Counted from the first letter of the stretch, positions 52,175-61,241 are shown. The stretch: 64,000 nucleotides of DNA from Anaerolineales bacterium (GCA_015075185.1 JABTUW010000004.1:62001-126000), one strand, 5' to 3'. Notes: generated by a model not told the origin, from the sequence alone. Numbers and translations: made by a program.

Positions 52175-53182
52175 ATGACTAACTCCGAGTCACTGGTCAA
52201 CCATTTCAAAGCGCATCACCACCGCGCGACTGCCCTGGCGCATCCCAATATTGCCTTCATCAAATATTGGGGCAACAGCCACGAGGCGCTGCGCCTGCCG
52301 GCTAACCCTTCTCTTTCAATGAACCTGGCCGGCTTGCAGACTGTGACCACGGTGACATTTTCCGATGACTTCGCCGCCGACGACCTTATCATCAATGAGC
52401 AGCGGCTGATCGGGCCAAGGTTGGAGCGGGTGACGGCGGTTCTGGATTTAATCCGCATGCAGGCCGGGCTGCACATGCCGGCCCGGGTGGAGTCGGTTAA
52501 CAGCTTTCCCGCCGGAGCCGGAATTGCCTCGTCGGCCTCGGCTTTTGCCGCGTTGGCTCTGGCCGGCGCGGCCGCCGCCGGGCTGGATTTGGACGAGGCA
52601 GACCTTTCCCGCCTGGCCCGGCGCGGCTCCGGATCGGCCAGCCGCTCGGTGCCGGCTGGGTTTTGCCAGTGGCTTCCCGGCAGCGATGAGAGTTCGGTAG
52701 CGACCAGCATTGCTCCGCCCGAACATTGGGACCTGCGCGATGTGATCGTCATTGTAAGCCAGGTCCATAAGGCGGTTGGCTCAAGCGGGGGGCATCGCCT
52801 GGCTTCCACCAGTTCTTTGCAATCCGCCCGGCTGGCCGGGGCTGAGGCCAGACTGGCCGCCTGCCGCAAGGCGCTCCTGGCCCGTGACCTGGCAGCGATG
52901 GGTCCGGTCGTCGAGGAAGATGCCATCATGATGCACGCGGTGATGATGACCAGCCATCCCCCGTTGTACTACCTGGAACCGGCCACGATGGCTATCATTC
53001 ATGCCGTCATGCAATGGCGGGACGAAGGTATCCCCGTCTACTTTACCATTGACGCCGGGCCAAATGTCCACCTCATGTGTGAAGCCGCCCACGGCGAAGA
53101 CTTGAGAACCAGGGCCGGGCAGCTTCCGGGCGTCCAGCAGATTATCGTCAGCGGTCCCGGCGGTCCAGCCCGATTGATTTGA
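52175..53182 (+). CDS. mvaD: Diphosphomevalonate decarboxylase
   Basis: The 335-residue GHMP-family enzyme has ALAHPNIAFIKYWGNSHEAL (substrate lysine), NPSLSMNLAG, and the phosphate loop FPAGAGIASSASAFAALAL near 110. RRGSGSASRSVPAGFCQWLP and FTIDAGPNVHLM complete the set. It converts mevalonate diphosphate to isopentenyl diphosphate with ATP. Its presence means the classical mevalonate pathway, found in only some bacteria. It stands alone here with rseP downstream; no other mevalonate-pathway gene is in the window apart from the AcnX pair of uncertain role. Confidence 0.94.
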   Translation: MTNSESLVNHFKAHHHRATALAHPNIAFIKYWGNSHEALRLPANPSLSMNLAGLQTVTTVTFSDDFAADDLIINEQRLIGPRLERVTAVLDLIRMQAGLHMPARVESVNSFPAGAGIASSASAFAALALAGAAAAGLDLDEADLSRLARRGSGSASRSVPAGFCQWLPGSDESSVATSIAPPEHWDLRDVIVIVSQVHKAVGSSGGHRLASTSSLQSARLAGAEARLAACRKALLARDLAAMGPVVEEDAIMMHAVMMTSHPPLYYLEPATMAIIHAVMQWRDEGIPVYFTIDAGPNVHLMCEAAHGEDLRTRAGQLPGVQQIIVSGPGGPARLI

Positions 53183-53206
53183 TTGCAGGGCAAAGCTAGG
53201 TATAAT
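53179..53206 (+). promoter_or_regulatory. Promoter of rseP
   Basis: TTGATT, 16 bases, TATAAT, overlapping the mvaD stop and 44 bases upstream of the rseP TTG start. Confidence 0.6.
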
Positions 53207-53249
53207 GACGGCAGGATTTGGACAAGTTGTTTGAAAGGATTGGTTAGCT

Positions 53250-54653
53250 TTGGACCCCATTTATCTAATTGCGTTTATCGTCATTCTCAGCATTCTTGTT
53301 TTTGTGCATGAATTAGGTCACTTTGTGGTGGCCAAACGATCCGGCATTACCGTGGAGGAATTTGCTATTGGGTTTCCGCCGCGGCTGGTCAAGCTGTGGC
53401 AGGATGAAGGCAGCATTACCCTGGACGGCCACGAATTTGTGATTGGCCGCAAACTGAACATCCCCCGGACGATCCAACCGGGCGTGCAGGTATATGCCGA
53501 AACCGGCATTGATGCCCAAGGACGGCCGGAAGTAACCAAACTGGAAGTGGTCGCTGCATCTGCCGATAAAGGACAGAAAAGCCAGACCACCGGCAGCGAA
53601 GCCAAGTTTTTCGGCTTGCTTTCGCGCGGCCCAGCCGAAGTTCCGGCAGGCAACCGGCCCACCGTCACGGTTGATGCCCTGACCCGGCCCACCGAATATA
53701 CCATTAACTGGATTCCTTTCGGCGGCTATGTGCGTATGGTCGGCGAAGAAGATCCCAGCGCCCCGGGCAGCTTTGCCAGTAAGAGCAAAAGAGCGCGCCT
53801 GGCCGTGCTGGCCGCCGGTTCGCTCATGAATCTGGTGGCCGCCATCTTCTTCTTCACCCTGGCGGCGATGTCGGGCACGCCGGAGCCGGTGACCGGCATC
53901 AACCTCAAAGGCGAAGAAGCCCCTCTGGCCCAGACCGTTATCAACGAGGTCATCCCCGATACTCCGGCATCCCAGGCCGGTTTGCAGGCGGGCGATATTA
54001 TTGTCGGAGCAGCAGACATTGATTTTAAATACGTGGATGATTTAGTCAGCTACATCGAAGACAAAAAGGGCACTGAAATTACCCTGCGGATTAACCGCCA
54101 AGGTCAAATGCTGGAGGCAAGTCTGACCCCCCGGGTTAACCCGCCTCCAAATCAGGGAGCCATGGGGGTGGGCATCAGTTATGAAGGCATTGAAAACAGG
54201 CTGACTTACCTGCCGCTGCCCCAAGCGCTGGCCAGCGGTGTTTCCCAGACCGCTCGCTACGTGGCGCTAACCTTTTACATGCCGATTGCCATTTTACAGA
54301 ATATTTTCCCGGCAGAGGCGGCTCGTCCCACCGGGCCGGTGGGTATCTACCAGCAGACCGGTTCGGCGGTGAATGCAGCGATTACCCTCAATTGGTGGTT
54401 CCCGGTGCTGTGGTTTACCGCTGTTCTGAGTACCGCCCTGGCTGTTACCAATCTCTTGCCGCTGCCGGCTCTGGATGGCGGGCGCATTTTATTTGTCATT
54501 ATTGAGGCCATTCGCGGCAAGCGCGTCCCTCCAGAAAAGGAAGGCGCTATTCATTTTGTTGGACTGGCCCTGCTGGTAACGCTGATGCTGGTGATCAGCT
54601 ACTATGACATCAGCAACCCTATCCCACCGATTGATTGGGCCAGCTTTTTCTAA
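53250..54653 (+). CDS. rseP: RIP metalloprotease (site-2 protease), RseP-like
   Basis: The 467-residue membrane protease has HELGHFVVAKRSG (HExxH-type, near 22), PDZ domain (LKGEEAPLAQTVINEVIPDT to QGQMLEASLTPRV, about 220-290) and the second metal site NLLPLPALDGGRILFVI near 415. It cleaves transmembrane segments of anti-sigma factors or signal-peptide remnants. Between FPPRLVKLW and INWIPFGGYVRMVGEE there is an insertion of about 100 residues not usual in RseP. The start is TTG at 53250. The zinc-ribbon gene begins two bases after its stop and is co-transcribed. Confidence 0.92.
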   Translation: MDPIYLIAFIVILSILVFVHELGHFVVAKRSGITVEEFAIGFPPRLVKLWQDEGSITLDGHEFVIGRKLNIPRTIQPGVQVYAETGIDAQGRPEVTKLEVVAASADKGQKSQTTGSEAKFFGLLSRGPAEVPAGNRPTVTVDALTRPTEYTINWIPFGGYVRMVGEEDPSAPGSFASKSKRARLAVLAAGSLMNLVAAIFFFTLAAMSGTPEPVTGINLKGEEAPLAQTVINEVIPDTPASQAGLQAGDIIVGAADIDFKYVDDLVSYIEDKKGTEITLRINRQGQMLEASLTPRVNPPPNQGAMGVGISYEGIENRLTYLPLPQALASGVSQTARYVALTFYMPIAILQNIFPAEAARPTGPVGIYQQTGSAVNAAITLNWWFPVLWFTAVLSTALAVTNLLPLPALDGGRILFVIIEAIRGKRVPPEKEGAIHFVGLALLVTLMLVISYYDISNPIPPIDWASFF

Positions 54654-54655
54654 TA

Positions 54656-55519
54656 ATGGCAGCCGATTATACGTGCCCCAACTGTGGGGCGCCGGTTAAA
54701 CCGGATTGGAGTCTCTGCCCGCAGTGCGGCCACAGCAAACCCATCACGCTCGGCCGCATTCGCTGCCGCGTCTGTGGGCGTCCGGCGGCGGCGACCCTGT
54801 ACACCTGTCCGGAGTGCGGGGCCAGGCTGGAAGCAAAGCCGCTGCCGCTTTTACAAATAAGTTTGGGTGCGCTGCTGCTGTTTGGTTTAGTTTGGGGTGG
54901 AATACAACTTAAGCCGGTGCTGTTCAGCAGCACAGAGCAGGTCGCTTTAATGGTCAATCCGCCAACGGCGACGGCCACGCCAACCCATACCGCTACGTCC
55001 ACCGCGACGGCCACTTCGACATCTACCAACACCCCCACCCCAACTGCTACTCCGACCGGCACGCGCCCGCCAACGGCGACTCCCACCCCCACCCCAACGC
55101 CGACCGACACGCCGGTCATTGTGCCCATTCAAGGGCCGACCGACACGCCAACGCCGACCCCCACGCCGACGCCTCGTTTTGGCAAACCCGTCTTGCTGGG
55201 GCCGGCAGGCGACGAAATCTACAGCCGCAGTGAGGAACTGGTTTTACGCTGGCAAGATATGGGACCGCTGGCCCCTAATGAAACCTACGCCGTCCGGTTG
55301 ACCTGGTTACAAAATGGGCAGATTTCTTTTGGCGGCACCAACGTGAAAGAGAATTTTTGGATTGTTCCGCCTGCCCTCTACTGGGGTTTGGCCGACGAGT
55401 TTACCGGCCGCAAATACGAATGGTATGTCTTTGTTGAGGCAATCACGACTGAAAACGGCCAGCAAGTGGCCAAACCGGTCAGCGACGTGAGCGACCGCTG
55501 GACCTTTTTGTGGCAGTAA
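54656..55519 (+). CDS. Zinc-ribbon membrane protein with Thr/Pro linker and Ig-like domain
   Basis: The 287-residue protein has two zinc-ribbon units, YTCPNCGAPVKPDWSLCPQC and IRCRVCGRPAAATLYTCPEC, in its first 65 residues, one membrane helix (ISLGALLLFGLVWGGIQLKP), a Thr-rich linker (ATATPTHTATSTATATSTST and similar), and a beta-rich domain from about 178 (LRWQDMGPLAPNETYAVRLT). The zinc ribbons are cytoplasmic and the last domain is outside. The last domain resembles the one at the end of the 10142 gene in its W...GPL.P......VR pattern. ATG at 54656 follows TAATA after rseP. Confidence 0.85.
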   Translation: MAADYTCPNCGAPVKPDWSLCPQCGHSKPITLGRIRCRVCGRPAAATLYTCPECGARLEAKPLPLLQISLGALLLFGLVWGGIQLKPVLFSSTEQVALMVNPPTATATPTHTATSTATATSTSTNTPTPTATPTGTRPPTATPTPTPTPTDTPVIVPIQGPTDTPTPTPTPTPRFGKPVLLGPAGDEIYSRSEELVLRWQDMGPLAPNETYAVRLTWLQNGQISFGGTNVKENFWIVPPALYWGLADEFTGRKYEWYVFVEAITTENGQQVAKPVSDVSDRWTFLWQ

Positions 55520-55540
55520 ATATAATTGACAATTAGCAAG

Positions 55541-56551
55541 ATGACGAAATCATTTAAAGAACAACTGAACCAAGTTGCTGCCGAGAAAGAACTTCATACC
55601 GGCAGCCTCTACATTTTTTCCAAAATGGACCAGGACGCCCTGGCTGCTTTTAAAAGCGTCTGGCCCACTATTCCCACCCAGCGCCGGCGGGATATTATGC
55701 AGGAATTGGTCGAGATTGGCGAGGCCAATTTTGAGGTATTTTTTGACCCGGTTTTTCTGCTGGGTTTGGGCGATGAAGACGCCGAAGTCCGCGCGGCGGC
55801 TATCAACGGGCTGTGGGAAAATGAGAATCCCTCTTTAATTGGGCCGCTGGTGCATCTACTCCGCACCGACGAAGCGCCTTCGGTCAGGGCGGCGGCCGCA
55901 ATTGCCCTGGGCCGCTTTGTTTACTTGGGCGAAGTCGAAGACATAGACCAGCACCAGGCGCTGTTGGCCGAGGAAGCATTGCTGGAGACCATTCACCAGG
56001 GCGCGGAGGATCTTGAAGTCCGGCGGCGAGCGATTGAGTCCATTGCCTATTCCAGCGAACCGGCCGTGGCCCAGATTATCGAAAACGCCTACTATGACGA
56101 AAACGAAAAGATGCAGGTCAGCGCTATTTTTGCCATGGGCCGCAGCGCCGACTCGCAGTGGCGGCCCCAGGTTATCGCCGAGTTAGATAACGAAAACAGC
56201 GAGATTCGCTTTGAAGCGGCCCGCGCCTCCGGGGAGTTGGAAGCCAGCGACGCCGTGCCCAAGCTGGTCGAACTGATTGAAGATGACCCTGATTTGCAGG
56301 TGCAAGAAATGGCGATTTGGGCCTTGGGAAAAATCGGCGGCACGATGGCCCGTGAGGCCCTGGAAGAGTACGTCGAAAGCGATGTGGCAGCCATCGCCTT
56401 GGCCGCCGAAGAAGCCCTGGACGAACTCAACCTCTTTAGTGACTCCTTTGATTTATTTGATTTTGGCGATGATGACTCCGACGAGTTTTTTGATGACTTT
56501 GACGATGACGACTTCAACGGGTCATCTCGCCGCAAAAGCTACCTGAATTAA
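55541..56551 (+). CDS. HEAT-repeat protein with acidic C-terminus
   Basis: The 336-residue protein has six to eight HEAT repeats, for example DAEVRAAAINGLWENENPSL and APSVRAAAAIALGRFVYLGE, and later DPDLQVQEMAIWALGKIGGT. The tail is acidic (FDFGDDDSDEFFDDFDDDDF). Such proteins are scaffolds for protein-protein contacts, sometimes linked to phycobilisome or regulatory complexes in other phyla. ATG at 55541 is chosen over TTG at 55526. It follows the zinc-ribbon gene by 21 bases and likely belongs to the rseP operon. Confidence 0.88.
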   Translation: MTKSFKEQLNQVAAEKELHTGSLYIFSKMDQDALAAFKSVWPTIPTQRRRDIMQELVEIGEANFEVFFDPVFLLGLGDEDAEVRAAAINGLWENENPSLIGPLVHLLRTDEAPSVRAAAAIALGRFVYLGEVEDIDQHQALLAEEALLETIHQGAEDLEVRRRAIESIAYSSEPAVAQIIENAYYDENEKMQVSAIFAMGRSADSQWRPQVIAELDNENSEIRFEAARASGELEASDAVPKLVELIEDDPDLQVQEMAIWALGKIGGTMAREALEEYVESDVAAIALAAEEALDELNLFSDSFDLFDFGDDDSDEFFDDFDDDDFNGSSRRKSYLN

Positions 56552-56604
56552 TCTTCAACACGCTCCGAGATTAGTCCAGTTAACCGACCAAGTTCTGAAA
56601 ATTA

Positions 56605-56670
56605 GCCACAAATTTCACTAATTAACACAAAAAATAGCCAATAATTACTAAAATTCGTGTAATTCGTGGC
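56605..56670. repeat. Palindromic repeat before the diol dehydratase
   Basis: GCCACAAATTTCACTAATT faces AATTCGTGTAATTCGTGGC with a few mismatches. Confidence 0.7.
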
Positions 56671-56741
56671 AAAATCTTTAAGCTGCGTAACATCTGACTT
56701 CCTACCTATTTCCAACTCATTCATGCTACGGTGGAGTTACA

Positions 56742-58976
56742 ATGACGCACTCTCGCCGCTTTGCTATTCTGGCCGAAAGAGAGATCAACAAAGAAACATT
56801 TGTCGAACCCTGGCCTGAGGCCGGGTTGATCGTCGCCGACAGCCCTTATGATCCTCAGCCCAGCCTGCGCCTCGAAAATGGGCAGGTGGTGGAGTTGGAT
56901 AGCCGCCAGCGGGCCGACTTTGACACCATTGACCTCTTTATTGCCGAACACGGCTTAAATCTGGCCGTGGCCGAGGCAGCCATGGCCACCCCTTCCCGCC
57001 AGCTTGCCCGGATGCTGGTAGATATTAACATCCCCCAGGCCGAGGTCCGGCGGCTAGCCAGTGGCTGCACCCCGGCCAAGCTCGTCGAGATTATCCGCCA
57101 TTTGAATGTTTTGGAAATGATGATGGGACTGGCTAAAATGCGGGTGCGGCGCACGCCGGCCAATCAAGCCCACGTCACCAACTGGCGCGAGCATCCGGCC
57201 TTACTGGCCGCCGACGCCGCCGAGGCCGCCCTGCGCGGTTTTGCCGAGGTCGAAACAACGGTGCGGGTCGCCCGCAATGCTCCTTTCAATGCCCTGGCCG
57301 TTCTGGTCGGGACTCAAACGGGCCGGGGCGGCGTGCTTACCCAATGCGCCGTGGAAGAAGCCCTGGGCCTGCGTTTAGCCATGAAAGGCTTGGTCAGCTA
57401 CGCCGAAACGCTGTCGGTCTATGGGACCGAACGAGCCTTTGTTGACGGCGACGACACGCCCTGGTCCAAAGCATTCCTGGCCTCGGCCTATGCTTCTCGC
57501 GGGGTCAAGGTCCGCTTCACCTCCGGCACCGGCTCGGAGGCACTCATGGGCCACGCCGAGGGCTGCTCCATGCTCTACCTGGAAGCGCGCTGCCTGCTGG
57601 TGACGCGCGGCGCAGGCAGTCAAGGGGTGCAAAATGGCTCTATTTCTTGTGTGGCCCTGCCGGAAGCCTTGCCCGGCGGGGTCCGGGCCATTTTAGCCGA
57701 AAATTTACTGGCGGCGATGCTCGGCCTGGAAGTCGCTTCCGGCAACGATGCCCTGGCCTCCCATTCGGCCATTCGCAAAACGGCCAAATTAATGCTGCAA
57801 TTCATCCCCGGCGCCGATTTTATTTTTTCCGGCTACAGCGCTATTCCCAAGCGCGACAACCTGTTTGGCGGCGGCAATTTCGATGCCGAGGATTTTGACG
57901 ACTACAACGTCTTGCAGCGCGATATGCAGGTGGACGGCGGCGTGCGGCCTGTCACCGAACCTGACGCCCTGACAATTCGGCGCGAGGCGGCCATGGCAAT
58001 CCAGGCAGTTTACGAGGAATTGGGTTTCCCGGCCATCACCCCGGATGAAGTTGAAGCGGCGACTTCCGCTCACAGCAGCGATGATATGCCTGAACGCGAT
58101 CTTATCGCCGACCTGGCCGCGGCCGACCGCTTTTTGCAGAGTGATGACACGGTTCTGACCGTGGTCCAGGCGCTGCACCGGCGCGGTTTTAGCCAGGCGG
58201 CCGCCCACATTTTGGAAATGGGCCGGCAGCGCCTGGCCGGGGATTACCTGCAGCCGGCGGCTATTTTTGAGCGCAATTTTCACGTCCTCAGCGCCATCAA
58301 CGATGCCAACGATTATCGCGGCCCCGGCAGCGGCTATCGCCCCGAAGGTGAGCGCTGGCAGGAAATGCAGCAAATCCCGCAAGCCAAATCGCCCCGCGAA
58401 TTTATCCAGGCCAACCTGGGCGAACCGTCCTCCCAATTGGTCGAACTGGGTCCTGCTCCACCGAGGAGCAGATCTGAAGTTGTAGTTGCAGTGGGACCGG
58501 CCTTCGGCGCGGTGCTACACCGCACCATCAACGGCGTCCCCCACGAAGAGGTTTTGGCGGCCATTTTGACCGGCATTGCCAAAGAAGGCTTGACCGCCCG
58601 CGTGGTCAAAATCTATCGCAGCTCCGACTGCGCGGCCATCGGCCACGCCGGGGCTGGCCTGAGCGGGTCGGGCATTGCCATTGGCCTGCAATCTCGCGGG
58701 ACTACGGTCATCCAGAAACGCGGCCTGGCCCCGCTGAACAACCTGGAATTGTTCCCACAGTCGCCCAGCCTGACCCTGGAAACGTATGAAGCGATTGGCC
58801 GCAATGCCGCCCGGTATGCCCAGGGCCTGCCGGTCAAGCCGGTCGCGGTCAAGGTGGACAATTGGGCCAGGCTGCGCCTGATTGTCAAGACGGCCCTGCT
58901 CCACCGCCGCGAAACAGAAGAAATTCGTGATTTGCCGCCGACTGAATTGTTATTCGATTGGGAACCGGATGTGTGA
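56742..58976 (+). CDS. Coenzyme-B12-dependent diol/glycerol dehydratase, large and medium subunits fused
   Basis: The 744-residue protein aligns over residues 1-545 with PduC and over about 585-744 with PduD. Catalytic residues of PduC are present: NQAHVTNW (Gln, His), ADAAEAALRGF and CAVEEALGL (Glu), GVQNGS (Gln), ASGNDAL (Asp) and FIFSGYSAIP (Ser). The PduD part starts EVVVAVGPAFGAVLHRTING and has LSGSGIAIGLQSRGTTVIQK and PLNNLELFPQSPSLTLETYE. It dehydrates 1,2-propanediol or glycerol to an aldehyde. The microcompartment-targeting tail of PduD is absent, so it is cytosolic. GGTGGAGTTACA precedes the ATG. No reactivase gene is nearby. Confidence 0.94.
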   Translation: MTHSRRFAILAEREINKETFVEPWPEAGLIVADSPYDPQPSLRLENGQVVELDSRQRADFDTIDLFIAEHGLNLAVAEAAMATPSRQLARMLVDINIPQAEVRRLASGCTPAKLVEIIRHLNVLEMMMGLAKMRVRRTPANQAHVTNWREHPALLAADAAEAALRGFAEVETTVRVARNAPFNALAVLVGTQTGRGGVLTQCAVEEALGLRLAMKGLVSYAETLSVYGTERAFVDGDDTPWSKAFLASAYASRGVKVRFTSGTGSEALMGHAEGCSMLYLEARCLLVTRGAGSQGVQNGSISCVALPEALPGGVRAILAENLLAAMLGLEVASGNDALASHSAIRKTAKLMLQFIPGADFIFSGYSAIPKRDNLFGGGNFDAEDFDDYNVLQRDMQVDGGVRPVTEPDALTIRREAAMAIQAVYEELGFPAITPDEVEAATSAHSSDDMPERDLIADLAAADRFLQSDDTVLTVVQALHRRGFSQAAAHILEMGRQRLAGDYLQPAAIFERNFHVLSAINDANDYRGPGSGYRPEGERWQEMQQIPQAKSPREFIQANLGEPSSQLVELGPAPPRSRSEVVVAVGPAFGAVLHRTINGVPHEEVLAAILTGIAKEGLTARVVKIYRSSDCAAIGHAGAGLSGSGIAIGLQSRGTTVIQKRGLAPLNNLELFPQSPSLTLETYEAIGRNAARYAQGLPVKPVAVKVDNWARLRLIVKTALLHRRETEEIRDLPPTELLFDWEPDV

Positions 58977-58977
58977 A

Positions 58978-59026
58978 ACGTGATGCGTGATGCGTAGAGC
59001 ATAAACGGAACACGCACTACGCAAGG
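58978..59026. repeat. Palindromic repeat between diol dehydratase genes
   Basis: TGCGTAG and CTACGCA arms surround AGCATAAACGGAACACGCA. The AAACGGAACACGC core matches the inverse of the inner part of the repeat at 50089-50208. Confidence 0.75.
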
Positions 59027-59035
59027 GAAGATAAG

Positions 59036-59446
59036 ATGAGTCAAACCAAGGCCAATTATCCTCTCATCACCCAGGCCGAATCTCTGGCGACGGCCAGCGG
59101 TAAGTCCCTGGCTGACATCACCCTGGACGAGGCAGCGGCAGGCAACCTGTCGGCGGCCGATTTGCAGATCAGCGCTGAAACGCTCCGTGCCCAGGCCGAG
59201 ATTGCTCGCCAGGCCGGCTACGAACAACTGGCTGCCAATCTCCTCCGCGCCGCCGAATTAACCGCCGTCCCCAACGCCGATCTGCTAGCCATGTACGAAA
59301 CCCTGCGCCCCGGCCGCGCCACCCTCGTCGAGCTGCTGGCCCTGGCCGACACCCTGGAGAAGGAGTACCAGGCCCCGGAAAATGCGCGTTTCGTGCGCGA
59401 GGCGGCCTCGGTTTATCAGGCGCGGGGTCTGCTGCGGCGGGATTAA
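59036..59446 (+). CDS. Diol/glycerol dehydratase small subunit
   Basis: The 136-residue protein matches PduE: YPLITQAESLATASGKSLAD, LDEAAAGNLSAADLQISAET and LRAQAEIARQAGYEQLAANL, with LLAMYETLRPGRATLVELLA at the middle. It caps the catalytic barrel and helps hold B12. GGGAAGATAAG precedes the ATG. It follows the fused large/medium gene by 59 bases, most of which is a repeat. Confidence 0.94.
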   Translation: MSQTKANYPLITQAESLATASGKSLADITLDEAAAGNLSAADLQISAETLRAQAEIARQAGYEQLAANLLRAAELTAVPNADLLAMYETLRPGRATLVELLALADTLEKEYQAPENARFVREAASVYQARGLLRRD

Positions 59447-59522
59447 CAATTCCCCTGCCATAAAATATTGATTTTACGGGGGAACTATCACAAACCGAAA
59501 TTACTCCAAAAAGAGAGGACGC

Positions 59523-59789
59523 CTAACTCGCCGCCTCCGGGCGAGTGACCCGTTCCAGGTCCGAGAGCCAGGCTAAAGCTTGCTCGGCGTTTTGCCCGCA
59601 CATCTCTGCCTCAGGTCTCAGCCGGACGCACACGGCTGGCCGCTCCCGCTGACCGAAAAGCCGGCAGCGGTTATCCTCAGTAAGCTGCACGCAACGCACA
59701 CCTGCCGGTTTGCCCTGTGGCATTCCCGGAATAGGGGAGGCGATGGATGGAGCAATGCAGCAGGCTCCACAGCCAGCGCGACAGTTCAT
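59523..59789 (-). CDS. YkgJ-family cysteine-cluster protein
   Basis: The 88-residue protein begins MNCRAGCGACCIAPSIASPI, which is how YkgJ-type cysteine-cluster proteins start; ATG at 59789 is chosen for that reason. Additional cysteines (RCVQLTEDNRCRLFG, ERPAVCVRL, MCGQNAEQ) complete a likely iron or zinc site. Its function is uncertain, possibly oxidative modification. It is alone on the minus strand. Confidence 0.88.
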   Translation of the reverse strand: MNCRAGCGACCIAPSIASPIPGMPQGKPAGVRCVQLTEDNRCRLFGQRERPAVCVRLRPEAEMCGQNAEQALAWLSDLERVTRPEAAS

Positions 59790-59921
59790 GAGTTGGGTTC
59801 CGCTTTCATTAAAAACTCCTGGGTATGAAAGATCTGAATAAGCAGTCTTACAATACACCCTCGACTATCCCTTTTTCGATGTCTAAAATTTTCCAAACGC
59901 CTGCTTCTTTACCAACTGCCT

Positions 59922-61241
59922 TTATTTTCTATCAGCTTTTCTCCGCATCCGCATCATTACTCCCGGCCCCGGTTCAAGCGTGACGCCCATGTGTAAATGA
60001 ACTTTCGGCTGGATCAACTCCAACTCAAACTGCTGCAGCAGCCGGACCAGGATCACCTTGGCCTCAACCTGGGCAAAGGCTGCCCCGATACAGATCCGCG
60101 AGCCGCCGCCAAAGGGGACAAAGCTGTAGGGCGGGCGGGGGCGAGTTTGCTCCGGGGTGAAGCGCTCCGGGTCGAATTGGTCCGGGTTGGGCCAGTATTC
60201 CGACAGGCGGTGGGTCAGATAGGGCGAGTAGAGCACGCGGGTTCCGGCGGGGATGCAGTAACCCTGAAATTCCAGGTCAATCGCCGCCGTGCGTGTGCCG
60301 ATGTGTAAGGGGGGATAGAGGCGCAAACTTTCGTTGATGACCCGCTCCAGGTAGCGCAGTTCGGCCATGTGTTCCAGCGTAGGCGTCTCGCTGCCGAGAA
60401 CGGTTTCAACTTCGGCCTGCACTTGAGTCATCGCCGCCGGATGGCGTCCCAACAGGTACAGCGTCCAGGCCAGAAGCGCCGTGCTGGTATCGTGCCCGGC
60501 AATGAGCATGGTCAGCATCTGGTCGCGGATGAGGTCGTCGCTCATTTCCGGAGTGGTAAGCAGCACCCCCAGCAGGTCGTCCGGCTCGTCATGCCCCTCT
60601 CGCAAGGCCTCACGGCGGGCCTGGATCAGCCGGTACAGGTATTGGTCAACTTCCTGCCGGGCGCGGGCATAGCCAGGCCGGGGAACATCCCGCCAGAGGA
60701 GCCACAGTCCCGGCGAGATGTAAGCAAGCAGCCGCAGCACCGCCGGCCACAAGCGGCCCATCTCCGGGCTGAAATCCACCTTGAACATGGTCTGGACCAG
60801 GATGAGCAAAGTCATCCGCCGGATTTCGGCCAGCATATCGCGGGGTGAGGCATCCCAGGTCGCGCTAACCTGATCGGTGTAGCATACCATCGCCTCGACG
60901 TAGCCGGCCAGCATGCGCCGGTGAAAAGCCGCATTCATATAACTGCGTAGGGTGTCGTGCCAGTCGCCGTCAATCACCAGCAGGCCATCTCGCAGCAGCC
61001 GGGTGATCGGATCGTGCTCGGCCCGCCAGCGCAGTTCGTCCCGCTGCGTCACCAGCACAAAGCGGTTGGCCTCCGGCCCGACTAGAACCACCGGGTTGAA
61101 ACCGGGCAGGTTGACCCGAAAGACATGGCCCAGTTCCTGCTGAAAAACCTGCAAGGCCGCCAGCATGCTCCGCTGCCGGATCATGGCCTGCAGCGCGTGC
61201 CATCCTATTTGACCATTGGGGGAAGGAGGAAGCGGTGACAA
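59922..61241 (-). CDS. Cytochrome P450
   Basis: The 439-residue protein has the oxygen-binding helix AGHDTSTALLAWTLYLLGRH near 250, ESLRLYPPLHIG (ExxR near 305), the PERF-like PERFTPEQ and the haem loop FVPFGGGSRICIGAAFAQ with the Cys ligand near 380. It lacks a membrane anchor and is soluble like CYP102-type or CYP120-type bacterial enzymes. It uses electrons from a ferredoxin; the ferredoxin-like protein at 50217 is 10 kb away. Start is TTG at 61241, with later alternatives. The substrate (fatty acid, terpenoid, other) is unknown. The isoprenoid gene mvaD lies 8 kb away. Confidence 0.93.
   Translation of the reverse strand: MSPLPPSPNGQIGWHALQAMIRQRSMLAALQVFQQELGHVFRVNLPGFNPVVLVGPEANRFVLVTQRDELRWRAEHDPITRLLRDGLLVIDGDWHDTLRSYMNAAFHRRMLAGYVEAMVCYTDQVSATWDASPRDMLAEIRRMTLLILVQTMFKVDFSPEMGRLWPAVLRLLAYISPGLWLLWRDVPRPGYARARQEVDQYLYRLIQARREALREGHDEPDDLLGVLLTTPEMSDDLIRDQMLTMLIAGHDTSTALLAWTLYLLGRHPAAMTQVQAEVETVLGSETPTLEHMAELRYLERVINESLRLYPPLHIGTRTAAIDLEFQGYCIPAGTRVLYSPYLTHRLSEYWPNPDQFDPERFTPEQTRPRPPYSFVPFGGGSRICIGAAFAQVEAKVILVRLLQQFELELIQPKVHLHMGVTLEPGPGVMMRMRRKADRK

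Noticed and set aside
56552..56741. Cobalamin riboswitch before the B12 diol dehydratase
   Set aside because: The gap is under 200 bases and filled by a palindromic repeat; no B12-box sequence was seen.
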